Source: an uncultured delta proteobacterium
GTDB lineage: Bacteria > Myxococcota_A > Polyangia > Polyangiales > Polyangiaceae
Assembly (NCBI GenBank): GCA_903906315.1
Contig: CAIVJW010000251.1
Span: 1-39,002, forward strand
Direction of reading: 5' to 3'
Length of the DNA stretch: 39,002 nt
Position 1 is the stretch's first letter; each line of letters opens with the position of its first letter. Under the pieces are notes generated by a model that did not search any database, was not told where the DNA came from, and worked only from the letters and a program-made list of their open reading frames with translations. A program made the position numbers and the translations under genes. Below, in pieces: positions 28,012-36,700 of this stretch.

Positions 28012-28928
28012 GGGCGCTCCCGGTGCTGCAGCCGCGCCTCGTGGATCTCACCGTCGACGGCGCGCCCGTCCGCGTACCGGAGGGCGCGACGCTGCTCGCG
28101 GCCTGCCGCGCCGCCGGCGTCGACACGCCGACGCTCTGCTTCGCGGAGAACCTCCGGCCGGCGAACGTGTGCCGCGTCTGCGTCGTCGAGCTCGAGGGCG
28201 CGCGCACGCTCGTGCCCTCGTGCTCGCGCATGGCCGAGCCCGGGATGGTCGTGCGCACCGACACGCCCCGCGTCCGGACGAGCCGCAAGGTGGTGCTCGA
28301 GCTGCTCGCCTCGTCGGTCGACGTGTCGACCGCGCCCGCGATCCTCGCCTACCTCGATCGCTACGGCGCACGCCCCGATCGCTTCGGCCCGCCCGCGGAC
28401 GCCGGCCGCGCGGGCGCGCGCGACGCCGCCGATCCCGGCCACCACCACCGCCCCGAAGGCGATCGCGCCGCCACGGTCGCCGAGCCGCCCAAGCTCGAGG
28501 ACGACCTCTTCGTCCGCGACTACGCGAAGTGCATCCTGTGCTTCAAGTGCGTCCAGGCCTGCGGCGACGACGCGCAGAACACCTTCGCCATCGCGATCGG
28601 CGGTCGCGGCTTCGACGCGCGCGTCACCACCGATCACGCCGTCCCGCTGCCGGAGTCCGCGTGCGTCTACTGCGGCAACTGCGTCGGCGTGTGCCCGACC
28701 GGCGCGCTCGCGCCCAAGACGGAGCACGATCTGCGCGCGGCGGGCGCGTGGGACGAGGCCCGTCAGACGACGACCGACACCGTGTGCCCGTACTGCGGCG
28801 TCGGCTGCGCGCTGACCCTGCGCGTGCAGGACGGCCGCATCGTGAAGGTGACCTCGCCCGTCGAGTCGACGGTGACGCGCGGCCACCTGTGCATCAAGGG
28901 CCGCTTCGGCTTCGGCTTCGTGGGCTGA
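28008..28928 (+). CDS. Detached FeS N-terminal part of the formate dehydrogenase Mo subunit (FdsA-N)
   Basis: Protein of 306 aa that looks like the front of an FdsA/NuoG-type subunit cut before its Mo domain. Order: [2Fe-2S] ferredoxin fold with Cys44, 55, 58 and 72; two ferredoxin [4Fe-4S] motifs (CILCFKCVQAC at 175-185 and CVYCGNCVGVC at 219-229); then the molybdopterin-oxidoreductase [4Fe-4S] domain (CPYCGVGC at 260-267 and Cys295 in CIKGRFGFGF), ending at residue 306. The His-Cys3 cluster motif usual after the [2Fe-2S] domain is absent. Joined to the catalytic gene it would rebuild a normal FdsA: CIKGRFGFGFVG followed by the PRLTEPLVRD stretch. The GTG start overlaps the previous stop (GTGA). 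The two chains must associate for electrons to leave the Mo site. Confidence 0.88.
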   Translation: MRALPVLQPRLVDLTVDGAPVRVPEGATLLAACRAAGVDTPTLCFAENLRPANVCRVCVVELEGARTLVPSCSRMAEPGMVVRTDTPRVRTSRKVVLELLASSVDVSTAPAILAYLDRYGARPDRFGPPADAGRAGARDAADPGHHHRPEGDRAATVAEPPKLEDDLFVRDYAKCILCFKCVQACGDDAQNTFAIAIGGRGFDARVTTDHAVPLPESACVYCGNCVGVCPTGALAPKTEHDLRAAGAWDEARQTTTDTVCPYCGVGCALTLRVQDGRIVKVTSPVESTVTRGHLCIKGRFGFGFVG

Positions 28929-28943
28929 CGGGCGCGAGACCGC

Positions 28944-30782
28944 TCACTTCACGAGCACGATCGTGGAGTGGTTCGTCACGGCGACCGGCGCGGGCGCGAG
29001 CGTCACCAGGGTGTTCGTCGCCGTGCGGTAGACCTGAAACGTCGTGCCGGTCGGCGTGTAGGGCCCGACGAAGAGGTCGCCCGACACGGGGTCGACGTCG
29101 CTCGACGTGTGCCCCTCGCTCGGCATGATGTTGGTCGCCGTCACGGCGCCGGTCGCGACGTCCATCTTCTGGAACGGGGCCGACCAGTCGCGCGTGTAGA
29201 AGAAGCCCCCGAAGTACGACCCCGTGCGGCTGTTCTCCCCGCAGCCCGCCGGGTTGGGCCAGCTCTGCACGACGGAGTTCGTCGCCACGTCGAACACGAT
29301 CAGGCCGAGGTTACCGTACGATCGCAGGTACAGGCGCTGCGAGGCCGCGTCGAACGTGCCCGCGGAGGACGGCGCGACGGGCAGGTTCAGGTTCTGCCAA
29401 GGCCCCGCGTTCTGCGAGTACATGAGCATCGTGGTGCCGTCCTTCACGTAGTAGAGGCCCTTCGGCGTCCACTTGAAGAAGCCGATGGGCGACGACGAGA
29501 TCGGCCCCGGGCCGTCCTGTCGCTTCGTCCACGACTTCGCCACGGGGTCGTAGGCGTACACGACGCTGTCCTGCCCGAGCAGCAGCACGTTCGCGCCGTC
29601 GGTCGTGATCTGGCTGTACGTGACGGCGGGCGGGCTCGCGAGCGTCGCCCAGGTGTCGGTGACGACGTCGTACGCGTAGAAGCCCGCCGTGCCGTTGGAG
29701 CTCGTCAGGTAGACGATGCCGCCGCAGTCGTCGTCGGCCTTCGCGTCGCAGCCCTTGGGGCAGCAGCCGTCGCCGCTCTTGCAGACGAGGACCGGCGCGC
29801 CTCCCGCGCACGCGCCCGCCTGGCAGACCGTGCCCGTCGAGCACGCGTTCTTGTCGTCGCAGGCCGCGCCCTCGTTGGCGGCCTTGCCCCCGGCGCAGGT
29901 GCCGCTCGCGCACGTCTCGCCGCTCGTGCACGTGTTGCCGTCGTCGCACTTGCCGCCCTCGTTGCCCGCGACGGCGACGCACGAGTCGGTCGCCTCGTCG
30001 CACGACCCGACCTTGCACAGGTCGCCCTTCGCGACGCAGGTCTTCGCCGTGCCGCTGCACGCGCCGGCCTTGCACGCGTCGCTCTCCGTGCAGAACAGGC
30101 CGTCGTCGCAGAACGCCCCGTCCTTCGCGGGCTTCTGCACGCAGCCGACCTTCGGGTCGCACACGCCGAGGACGCACGTGCCGTCGAGGACGGAGCAGTC
30201 GACCCCTGGGCCCTTCTCGCAGCTGCCCGCCGAGCAGAAGCCCTGGAGCGTGCACGAGTCGCCGTCGTCGCAGCCCGCACCGTCGTTGCCGGCGACGACG
30301 GTGCACTGCTTCGCGCCCTCGTCGCACACCCCGACGTGGCACGAGTCGCCGCCCGGGCACCCGCGCTGATTGCCGGCCACGCACGCGCCGTTCTGGCACG
30401 AGTCGTTCTCGCTGCACCACGCCCCGTCGTCGCACGCGCCGAAGTCGTTCGCCGGCTCCCTCACGCACACGCCGTTCACGCACGCGCCCTGGTTGCAGGC
30501 GTCCGAGAGGCCGACGCAGTCGACGGGGCCCGCGCAGCTCACGGGCGGGCCGTCGGGGGCCGCGTCACGGGGCCCGGCGTCGATCGCCGTCGTCGCCCCG
30601 CCCGCGCCGCCCGAGGCGCTCCCGCCGACCCCGGCCCCGCCGCCGCCGGTCGTCGTCGTCGTCGTGGCGCCCGATCCCCCCTCGCCCTCGTCGGACGGCG
30701 CCATCCCAACGGAGGTGGCGCACGCGAAGGGCACGGCGAGGGTCAGCAGCAGCCAAGCGGACGAGGCGGGGAACGATCGCAT
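28944..30782 (-). CDS. Cysteine-rich repeat lipoprotein with a beta-propeller-like C-terminus
   Basis: Predicted surface or periplasmic lipoprotein of 612 aa. The signal peptide ends in a lipobox (LAVPFAC, Cys21). A low-complexity Gly/Thr linker (30-75) follows. About residues 80-365 hold repeated Cys modules of the kind CNxGxC, CDDGxxC and CVxGxC, as seen in many large-genome myxobacteria and often named dickkopf-like or EGF-like. The remaining 250 residues contain kelch-like repeats (GFYAYDVVTDTWATL, VVYAYDPVAKSWTK). The function is unknown; adhesion or surface binding is a guess. ATG 30782 gives a clean signal peptide. It converges with the formate dehydrogenase genes 15 nt away; no terminator hairpin is evident. 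Confidence 0.85.
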   Translation of the reverse strand: MRSFPASSAWLLLTLAVPFACATSVGMAPSDEGEGGSGATTTTTTGGGGAGVGGSASGGAGGATTAIDAGPRDAAPDGPPVSCAGPVDCVGLSDACNQGACVNGVCVREPANDFGACDDGAWCSENDSCQNGACVAGNQRGCPGGDSCHVGVCDEGAKQCTVVAGNDGAGCDDGDSCTLQGFCSAGSCEKGPGVDCSVLDGTCVLGVCDPKVGCVQKPAKDGAFCDDGLFCTESDACKAGACSGTAKTCVAKGDLCKVGSCDEATDSCVAVAGNEGGKCDDGNTCTSGETCASGTCAGGKAANEGAACDDKNACSTGTVCQAGACAGGAPVLVCKSGDGCCPKGCDAKADDDCGGIVYLTSSNGTAGFYAYDVVTDTWATLASPPAVTYSQITTDGANVLLLGQDSVVYAYDPVAKSWTKRQDGPGPISSSPIGFFKWTPKGLYYVKDGTTMLMYSQNAGPWQNLNLPVAPSSAGTFDAASQRLYLRSYGNLGLIVFDVATNSVVQSWPNPAGCGENSRTGSYFGGFFYTRDWSAPFQKMDVATGAVTATNIMPSEGHTSSDVDPVSGDLFVGPYTPTGTTFQVYRTATNTLVTLAPAPVAVTNHSTIVLVK

Positions 30783-30918
30783 GGTGGCAGAGTGCCCCGG
30801 AACGCAGTCCGCTGTCACCCGGGAGCGTCGGTGGCAGGCGCCGTCACCGCCCGCATCGAGGCTCCCCGGCGGCCGGAACCCTTCCACGGGACCGGCCGTT
30901 CGCGGTACGACTGCCCCG

Positions 30919-32376
30919 ATGACCACCGCGATCGAGCAGACGACCGGAGGCGACGGCGCCGGGAAACAGCGGCCGACTCCCGGCGACCTCTTCGGGCATC
31001 CGCGCGGGCTCGCGGTCCTGTTCTTCACCGAGATGTGGGAGCGCTTCTGCTACTACGGCATGCGCGCGCTGCTGGTCTATTACATGACCAAGTACCTGTT
31101 CCTCGCGGGGCAGGTCGAGCACGTCCTCGGCTTCGCCGCCGTGAAGGGCGCCATCGAGTCCGTCTTCGGGGCCCAGTCGCCCCAGCAGCTCTCGTCGCAG
31201 ATCTACGGGCTGTACACCGCGTTCGTGTACCTCACGCCGCTCGCCGGCGGCATCCTCGCGGATCGGTACTTCGGCCAGCGCCGCACGGTCATCGTCGGCG
31301 GCATCATCATGGCCATCGGCGAGTTCGTGCTGATGGTGCCGTCGCTCTTCTACGTCGGCCTGCTCCTGCTCATCCTCGGCAACGGCGCCTTCAAGCCGAA
31401 CATCTCCACGCAGGTCGGCAGCCTCTACCCGCCCGGCGATCTGCGCCGCGACCGCGCGTTCAACATCTTCTACGTCGGCATCAACCTCGGCGCGTTCCTC
31501 GCCGGCATCGTCTGCGGCACCATCGGTGAGACCTACGGCTGGCAGTGGGGCTTCGGCGCGGCCGGCCTCGGCATGATCGGCGGCCTCGTCCAGTACATCG
31601 TCGGCCTGAAGCACCTCGCCCCCGACAACGTCGCCCGGCGCAAGGAGGGCAAGGTCCACGACGACCACCCGCTCACGAAGGTCGAGTGGCAGCGCGTCTT
31701 CGCGCTCGTCGTGCTGTGCATCCTGAACGTCTCGTTCTGGGCCGTTTACGAGCAGCAGGGCAACACGCTCGCGCTCTGGGCCGACAACAACTCCGACCGG
31801 CACATCTTCAAGCTGGTCGGCCTCGGCTGGGAGATGCCCGCGACGTGGTTCCAGTCGGTGAACCCGGGCTTCATCTTCGCGTTCACGCCCTTCATCAACG
31901 TGCTCTGGGAGCGTCAGGCCAAGAAGGGCACCGAGCCGTCGAGCGTCACCAAGATGGCCATCGGCTGCTTCGTGCTCGGCATCTCGTTCCTCGTGATGCT
32001 GCTGCCCGCCAAGCTCGTCGATCGCGGCGGGGTCGCCAGCATGTGGTGGCTCATCGGCTGCACCGCGCTGCTCACGCTCGGCGAGATCTACCTCTCGCCC
32101 GTCGGGCTCTCGCTCGTGACGAAGATCGCCCCGCCGCGCATCGTCTCGCTGATGATGGGCTTCTGGCTCGGGTCGAGCTTCTTCGGCAACTACCTGTCGG
32201 GCTTCCTCGGCACGTACTGGGAGAAGATGTCACACTCTGCGTTCTTCGGGATGCTCGCGGCCATCTCGCTCGCGACCGGCGTGCTGATGATCGTGCTGTA
32301 CTCCCCGCTGAAGAAGGCGATCGGCGACGAGAACGCGACCTCGACCGCACCCGTGGGCGGCGCCGGGGACACCTGA
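30919..32376 (+). CDS. POT-family proton-dependent oligopeptide transporter
   Basis: Inner-membrane di/tripeptide-proton symporter of 485 aa. POT hallmarks: the E-x-x-ER-F-x-Y-Y-G motif as EMWERFCYYGMRA in helix 1, NIFYVGINLGAFL (PTR signature FYxxINxG) in helix 5, and GDLFGHPRGLAVLF at the N-terminus. An extended loop includes HDDHPLTKVEWQR between the two halves. A peptide-uptake role suits a proteolytic predator. A TTCCAC-18-TACGAC promoter-like pair (30882-30911) ends 7 nt before ATG 30919. It is divergent from the lipoprotein gene and 14 nt upstream of the kinase gene. Confidence 0.9.
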   Translation: MTTAIEQTTGGDGAGKQRPTPGDLFGHPRGLAVLFFTEMWERFCYYGMRALLVYYMTKYLFLAGQVEHVLGFAAVKGAIESVFGAQSPQQLSSQIYGLYTAFVYLTPLAGGILADRYFGQRRTVIVGGIIMAIGEFVLMVPSLFYVGLLLLILGNGAFKPNISTQVGSLYPPGDLRRDRAFNIFYVGINLGAFLAGIVCGTIGETYGWQWGFGAAGLGMIGGLVQYIVGLKHLAPDNVARRKEGKVHDDHPLTKVEWQRVFALVVLCILNVSFWAVYEQQGNTLALWADNNSDRHIFKLVGLGWEMPATWFQSVNPGFIFAFTPFINVLWERQAKKGTEPSSVTKMAIGCFVLGISFLVMLLPAKLVDRGGVASMWWLIGCTALLTLGEIYLSPVGLSLVTKIAPPRIVSLMMGFWLGSSFFGNYLSGFLGTYWEKMSHSAFFGMLAAISLATGVLMIVLYSPLKKAIGDENATSTAPVGGAGDT

Positions 32377-32390
32377 CGGCGGAGGGGATG

Positions 32391-34007
32391 ATGACGACCA
32401 CCCGAGATCCGAAGAGCACCCAGCCTCCGCGCGACTCCGAGCCCTCACCGCGCGGCGCGCGCACGGCGCTGTCCGAGGGGCTGGCCCAGGCCGCGCTCGA
32501 TCGCGTGGACGCCGCGATCGTGGCCTACGACCGCGAGGGGCGGGTCGTCTTCGCCAACGAGCGCGCGCGCTGGGACCTCGGCGTGGCGCGCCTCGAGGAG
32601 CTGATCGGGCGCACCGCCTGGGAGCTCGACCCGAGCGAGTCGGCCGCGACGTTCGCGGAGCGCTGGGCGCGCCTGCCGAGCGAGGGCCGGGTGACGTGGG
32701 CGTCGTCGGCTGCGACGCCCTCGGGCGAGACGCGCTGGCGAGAGCGCCGGCTGACGCTGGCCGATCACGCCGGCGAGGCGGTCGCGATCGAGGTCACGGC
32801 CGACGTGACCGACCGCAAGCGCATCGAGGACGAGCTCGCCGCCAAGGAGCTACAGCTCCATCAGTCCGTGAAGATGCAGGCCGTGGGGCAGCTCGCCGGG
32901 GGCATCGCGCACGACTTCAACAACCTCCTGTCGGTCATCATCAGCTACGCGGGCTTCGTCGGTGAGGCCGTGCACGACCCCGATCTCGCGGCCGACGTCG
33001 AGGAGATCCGCAAGGCCGGTCACCGCGCGGCGGCGCTGACGCGGCAGCTGCTCGCGTTCAGCCGAAAGTCGCAGGTCAGGCCCCAGGTGCTCGAGGTCGA
33101 CCGCGTCGTGCGCGAGATGGAGCGCTTGCTCCTACGGACGCTCGGCGAGCACGTCGAGCTGTCGATCCGCCCGTCGCCCGCGCTCTGGCACGTGAAGATC
33201 GACCCCGGGTCGGTCGAGCAGATCGTGATGAACCTCTCGATCAACGGCCGCGACGCGATGCCCGAGGGCGGCGCGCTCTCGGTCACGCTGGCCAACGTCG
33301 AGATCGACGCGGATCGCGCGAGCCGCTTCCACGACGTGCTCCCCGGCCAGTACGTCGAGCTGGCGGTGATCGACACCGGCGTGGGCATGACGCGCGAGGT
33401 GCAGGCCCGGCTGTTCGAGCCCTTCTTCACCACCAAGCAGGCGGGGTACGGCACGGGCCTCGGCCTCGCCACGGTGCTCGGCATCGTGAGTCGCGCGGGC
33501 GGCCACATCGACGTGACCTCGGAGCCCGGGCAGGGGTCGCGGTTCTGCGTGTACCTGCCCCGCACGGTCGATCGGCCCGACGGCCTTCGATCGGGCGCGG
33601 TCGTCGATCGCGCGGACGTCGGCAAGGGCAAGACGGTCCTCGTCGCCGAGGACGAGGTCGCGGTCCGGTCGCTCGTGAGCCGCATCCTGGCGAAGGCCGG
33701 CTACCGCGTGATCGAGGCCGGCGGCGGCGGTGACGCGATCGCGCTCTTCGAGCGGCACGCGGCCGACATCGATCTCGTGCTGACGGACGTGATCATGCCG
33801 AAGATGTCCGGCAAGGCCCTGGTCGGCTCGCTGCTCGCCCGCAAGCCCACGCAGCGCGTGGTGTTCATGTCCGGCTACACCGACGACGTCATCGCGCCGC
33901 ACGGCGTGCTCGAGGCCGGCGTGCTCCTGCTCCACAAGCCGTTCTCCGAGAGCGACCTGCTCCGCATCGTGCAGAAGGCCATCGAGACGCCGCCGCGCCA
34001 GGGCTAG
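32391..34007 (+). CDS. Cytosolic hybrid histidine kinase (PAS-HisKA-HATPase-REC)
   Basis: Signalling protein of 538 aa with no membrane segment. PAS domain (about 35-140), dimerisation/phosphoacceptor segment with His174 in GGIAHDFNNLLS, ATP-binding domain with N-box NLSINGRDAMP, DTGVGM and GTGLGLATVLGIV, and a C-terminal receiver domain with phospho-Asp466 in LTDVIMPKMSG and a Lys in LLHKPFS. GGAGG at 32381 is best spaced for ATG 32391; ATG 32388 is possible. It follows the peptide transporter by 14 nt, so it may be co-transcribed. Its output partner is not in the window. Confidence 0.92.
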   Translation: MTTTRDPKSTQPPRDSEPSPRGARTALSEGLAQAALDRVDAAIVAYDREGRVVFANERARWDLGVARLEELIGRTAWELDPSESAATFAERWARLPSEGRVTWASSAATPSGETRWRERRLTLADHAGEAVAIEVTADVTDRKRIEDELAAKELQLHQSVKMQAVGQLAGGIAHDFNNLLSVIISYAGFVGEAVHDPDLAADVEEIRKAGHRAAALTRQLLAFSRKSQVRPQVLEVDRVVREMERLLLRTLGEHVELSIRPSPALWHVKIDPGSVEQIVMNLSINGRDAMPEGGALSVTLANVEIDADRASRFHDVLPGQYVELAVIDTGVGMTREVQARLFEPFFTTKQAGYGTGLGLATVLGIVSRAGGHIDVTSEPGQGSRFCVYLPRTVDRPDGLRSGAVVDRADVGKGKTVLVAEDEVAVRSLVSRILAKAGYRVIEAGGGGDAIALFERHAADIDLVLTDVIMPKMSGKALVGSLLARKPTQRVVFMSGYTDDVIAPHGVLEAGVLLLHKPFSESDLLRIVQKAIETPPRQG

Positions 34008-34129
34008 CGAGGGCCGGGCCGAGGGCCGGTGCGGTCCCACGGCCGACGGTCGGTGTTCCACGAGGCGGCGCGCGCGCGTATAAGCCCAGGGCCTTCCGAG
34101 CGGGGGTCGGTGGGCGGAATCGAGCGAGC

Positions 34130-35314
34130 ATGACCACGCAGCCGTCCCTGGAAGGCCTCGATCTCGAGGCGTTCGCCCGCGACCTTCAGGCCATCCGCGC
34201 CGACCTCGAGGCCTCGTACGGCCCCGCCGACGCCGCGCACCTCGCGAAGATGGAGCGCTGGGGGCGTCTCTGCACCGGGGCGGGCTACGCGACCGCCTGG
34301 CTCGGGCCGAACCTCGTCTCGGCCGCGCTGCTCGCGGTCGGCAGCACCGCGCGCTGGACGATGGTGATGCACCACGTCGGCCACAAGGGCTACGACGCGG
34401 TGCCCGGCGTCCCCGAGCGGCTGACGAGCAAGCGCTTCGCCCAGGGCGCGCGGCGCTTCGTCGACTGGCTCGACTGGATCGCTCCCGAAGCGTGGCTCTA
34501 CGAGCACAACGTGCTGCACCACTACCACACGGGCGAGACCGCGGACCCGGACCTCGTCGAGCAGAACCTCGAGGCCGTGCGCGACGCGCGCTGGCCGAAG
34601 GCGCTCAAGTACGCCACGGTCGCGTTCTTCGCCTGCACGTGGAAGATCTCGTACTACGCGCCGAACACGCTGCAGACGCTGCAGGAGGCGCGCGCTCGAC
34701 GCGCGTCGCGCGACAAGGTCACCGTCGGCGGCACCGGCGGGCGACGCCTCCTCGATGCGTGGAACCCGCGCACGCCCGAGGGCCGCGAGTTCTGGGCGCG
34801 CTGCGTGCTGCCCTACGGCGCCGTCCGCTTCGGCCTGCTGCCCGCGCTCTTCGCGCCGCTCGGGCCGATCGCGTGGGCGAGCGTGGTCGCCAACACGGCG
34901 ATGGCCGAGGTGCTGACGAACGTGCACTCCTTCCTCGTGATCGCGCCGAACCACGCCGGCGACGACCTGCACCGCTACGACGGCGCCTCGGGCGGCAAGG
35001 CCGAGTTCTACCTGCGCCAGGTGCTCGGATCCGTCGACTGCACGGGAGGCAGCGACCTGGCCGACTTCCTCCAGGGGTACCTGAACTACCAGGTCGAGCA
35101 CCACCTCTGGCCCGACCTGCCGATGACCGCCTACCGCGCCGCGCAGCCGCGCGTCGAGGCGGTCTGCAAGCAGCACGGCGTCCCCTACGTGCGCGAGAGC
35201 GCGTGGAAGCGCTTCGCCAAGCTCGTCGACATCATGGTCGGCGACACCTCGATGCGGCGCGGCCTGCCGCCCCTCGCCGATCGCACGGTCGCCGCGGCGC
35301 CCGCGACGGCCTGA
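34130..35314 (+). CDS. Membrane fatty acid desaturase
   Basis: Integral membrane di-iron desaturase of 394 aa acting on acyl lipids. His boxes: HHVGH (81-85), HNVLHHYH (126-133) and QVEHH (321-325). The last, with Gln before Glu-His-His, is the third box of front-end and acyl-lipid desaturases. Hydrophobic segments lie at about 55-75 and 250-290. The regiospecificity cannot be told. The 122-nt upstream gap holds a weak promoter (TTCCAC at 34056 and TATAAG at 34079). It is not linked in operon to the pfa genes 29 kb away, but both would alter membrane lipid unsaturation. The stop is 12 nt from the convergent tolC-like gene. Confidence 0.9.
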   Translation: MTTQPSLEGLDLEAFARDLQAIRADLEASYGPADAAHLAKMERWGRLCTGAGYATAWLGPNLVSAALLAVGSTARWTMVMHHVGHKGYDAVPGVPERLTSKRFAQGARRFVDWLDWIAPEAWLYEHNVLHHYHTGETADPDLVEQNLEAVRDARWPKALKYATVAFFACTWKISYYAPNTLQTLQEARARRASRDKVTVGGTGGRRLLDAWNPRTPEGREFWARCVLPYGAVRFGLLPALFAPLGPIAWASVVANTAMAEVLTNVHSFLVIAPNHAGDDLHRYDGASGGKAEFYLRQVLGSVDCTGGSDLADFLQGYLNYQVEHHLWPDLPMTAYRAAQPRVEAVCKQHGVPYVRESAWKRFAKLVDIMVGDTSMRRGLPPLADRTVAAAPATA

Positions 35315-35326
35315 ACGCCGCTCCCG

Positions 35327-36700
35327 TCAGCGCTGGCCGATCGCGGCGGCCAGCTGCGCGCGGGCCGAGGCGAGGTCGTACTCGGCCTTGACGACCTGCG
35401 CCGCCGCGCTCGTGTGCGCCGTCTGCGCGTCGCCGAGCTCGATCACGTTGCCCACGCCGGCCTCGTAGCGGCCCTCGGCGAGGCGCAGGCGCTCGCGCGC
35501 GTTGGTGAGCACGTCGCCCCCGGCGCGGATCGTGGCCTTCGCGGCCCGCACCGCGAGGCGCGCCTGCTCGAGGTCGAGCCGGATCGACAGCAGCAAGGCC
35601 TCGCGCTGGAGCTTCACGTCGCGCAGCGTGGCGGAGGCCTCGCGCACCTGCGCCATCGTCGACAGCCCCTGGAAGACCGGCCACGACAGCGTGACGGCCG
35701 CGTTCCAGTTCGGCGCGAGCGCGGTGAGGTCGGTGCCGCCGAGCGTCGCGCCGGTCGACGCCGCGAGCGTCGGGCCGTAGCCGCCCTTCGCCGCGCCGAG
35801 CGTGAGCTCCTGCGCCTGCTCCTGGCGCGCGAGGGCCCGAAGCTCTGGCCTACCGCCCATCGCGCGCGCCATCAGCCCGTCGGTGAGGCCGTCCTCGCCC
35901 TCGACGGGCGGCGCCTGCTCGTCGGCGACCTCGAACGGCGCGGGGTCGGTCGACCCCATCGCCTGCGAGAGCTGCGCCTTCGCGATCTCGTAGCCGTTCT
36001 CGGCGGTGATCCGCGCGAGCTCCGCGTTCGCGCGGTCGGTCCGCGCCTGCGCCAGGTCGATCTCGGGGCGCGTGCCGACCTCGACGAACGCCTGGATCTG
36101 CGCGAGGTGCCGGTCCTGGTTCGCGAGCGCGTCGAGGGCGACGCCGACCAGCGATCGCTGCGCCCGCGCGGCGAAGTAGGTCGCGCGCACGGCGAGCAGC
36201 GCCTGCAGGCGCGCCGACGCTTCGTTCTCGCGCTGCACGTCGACGCCGGCCTTCGCGGCGCGCCAGCGGCCGCTCGCCTGCCCGAAGTCGTAGAGGGTCT
36301 GCGTGACATTCAGGCCGAACGCGAACGTGCCGTACGTGTCGAACGTCGCGGCCTTCTGCTGCACGGCCGCGACGCCGGGGCGCGCGTACGAGTTGCCCGT
36401 CTGCCGCGTGTAGCCCGTGCTCGCGGTCGCCTGCGGCAAGAGCGGCGCGCGGGCCAGGTCTGCGCGGGCCTCGGCGACCTCGACCGCCACGCCGGCGCGA
36501 CGCAGCGCCGGCTGCTGGGCCTCGGCCGATCGGATGGCCTGATCGAGGGTGATCACGCGCCCGGCCCGGGGCGGATTCGCCGCGCCGGCCGCGGGCAGGG
36601 GAGGCGTCGAGGCGACGGGAGCCGAGGGCGCGGGCGCGATCGGCGCCGCGGCGGCGACCTGCAGCGCGACGGTGGTCAGGGCGACGAAGAGGCCAGCCAT
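35327..36700 (-). CDS. TolC-family outer-membrane efflux protein
   Basis: Outer-membrane channel component of 457 aa. Signal peptide (GLFVALTTVALQVAAAAP), Pro/Ala-rich linker, then the two OEP repeats: ITLDQAIRSAEAQQPALRRA opens the first, and the second ends with ERLRLAEGRYEAGVGNVIELGDAQT, typical of TolC proteins. ATG 36700 shares its last base with the stop of the upstream macB-like gene, so the two are translationally coupled. It completes a tripartite MacAB-TolC-like pump. Confidence 0.92.
   Translation of the reverse strand: MAGLFVALTTVALQVAAAAPIAPAPSAPVASTPPLPAAGAANPPRAGRVITLDQAIRSAEAQQPALRRAGVAVEVAEARADLARAPLLPQATASTGYTRQTGNSYARPGVAAVQQKAATFDTYGTFAFGLNVTQTLYDFGQASGRWRAAKAGVDVQRENEASARLQALLAVRATYFAARAQRSLVGVALDALANQDRHLAQIQAFVEVGTRPEIDLAQARTDRANAELARITAENGYEIAKAQLSQAMGSTDPAPFEVADEQAPPVEGEDGLTDGLMARAMGGRPELRALARQEQAQELTLGAAKGGYGPTLAASTGATLGGTDLTALAPNWNAAVTLSWPVFQGLSTMAQVREASATLRDVKLQREALLLSIRLDLEQARLAVRAAKATIRAGGDVLTNARERLRLAEGRYEAGVGNVIELGDAQTAHTSAAAQVVKAEYDLASARAQLAAAIGQR

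Noticed and set aside
28929-28943. Terminator between the convergent formate dehydrogenase and lipoprotein genes
   Set aside because: Only 15 nt, with no inverted repeat or T-run visible.
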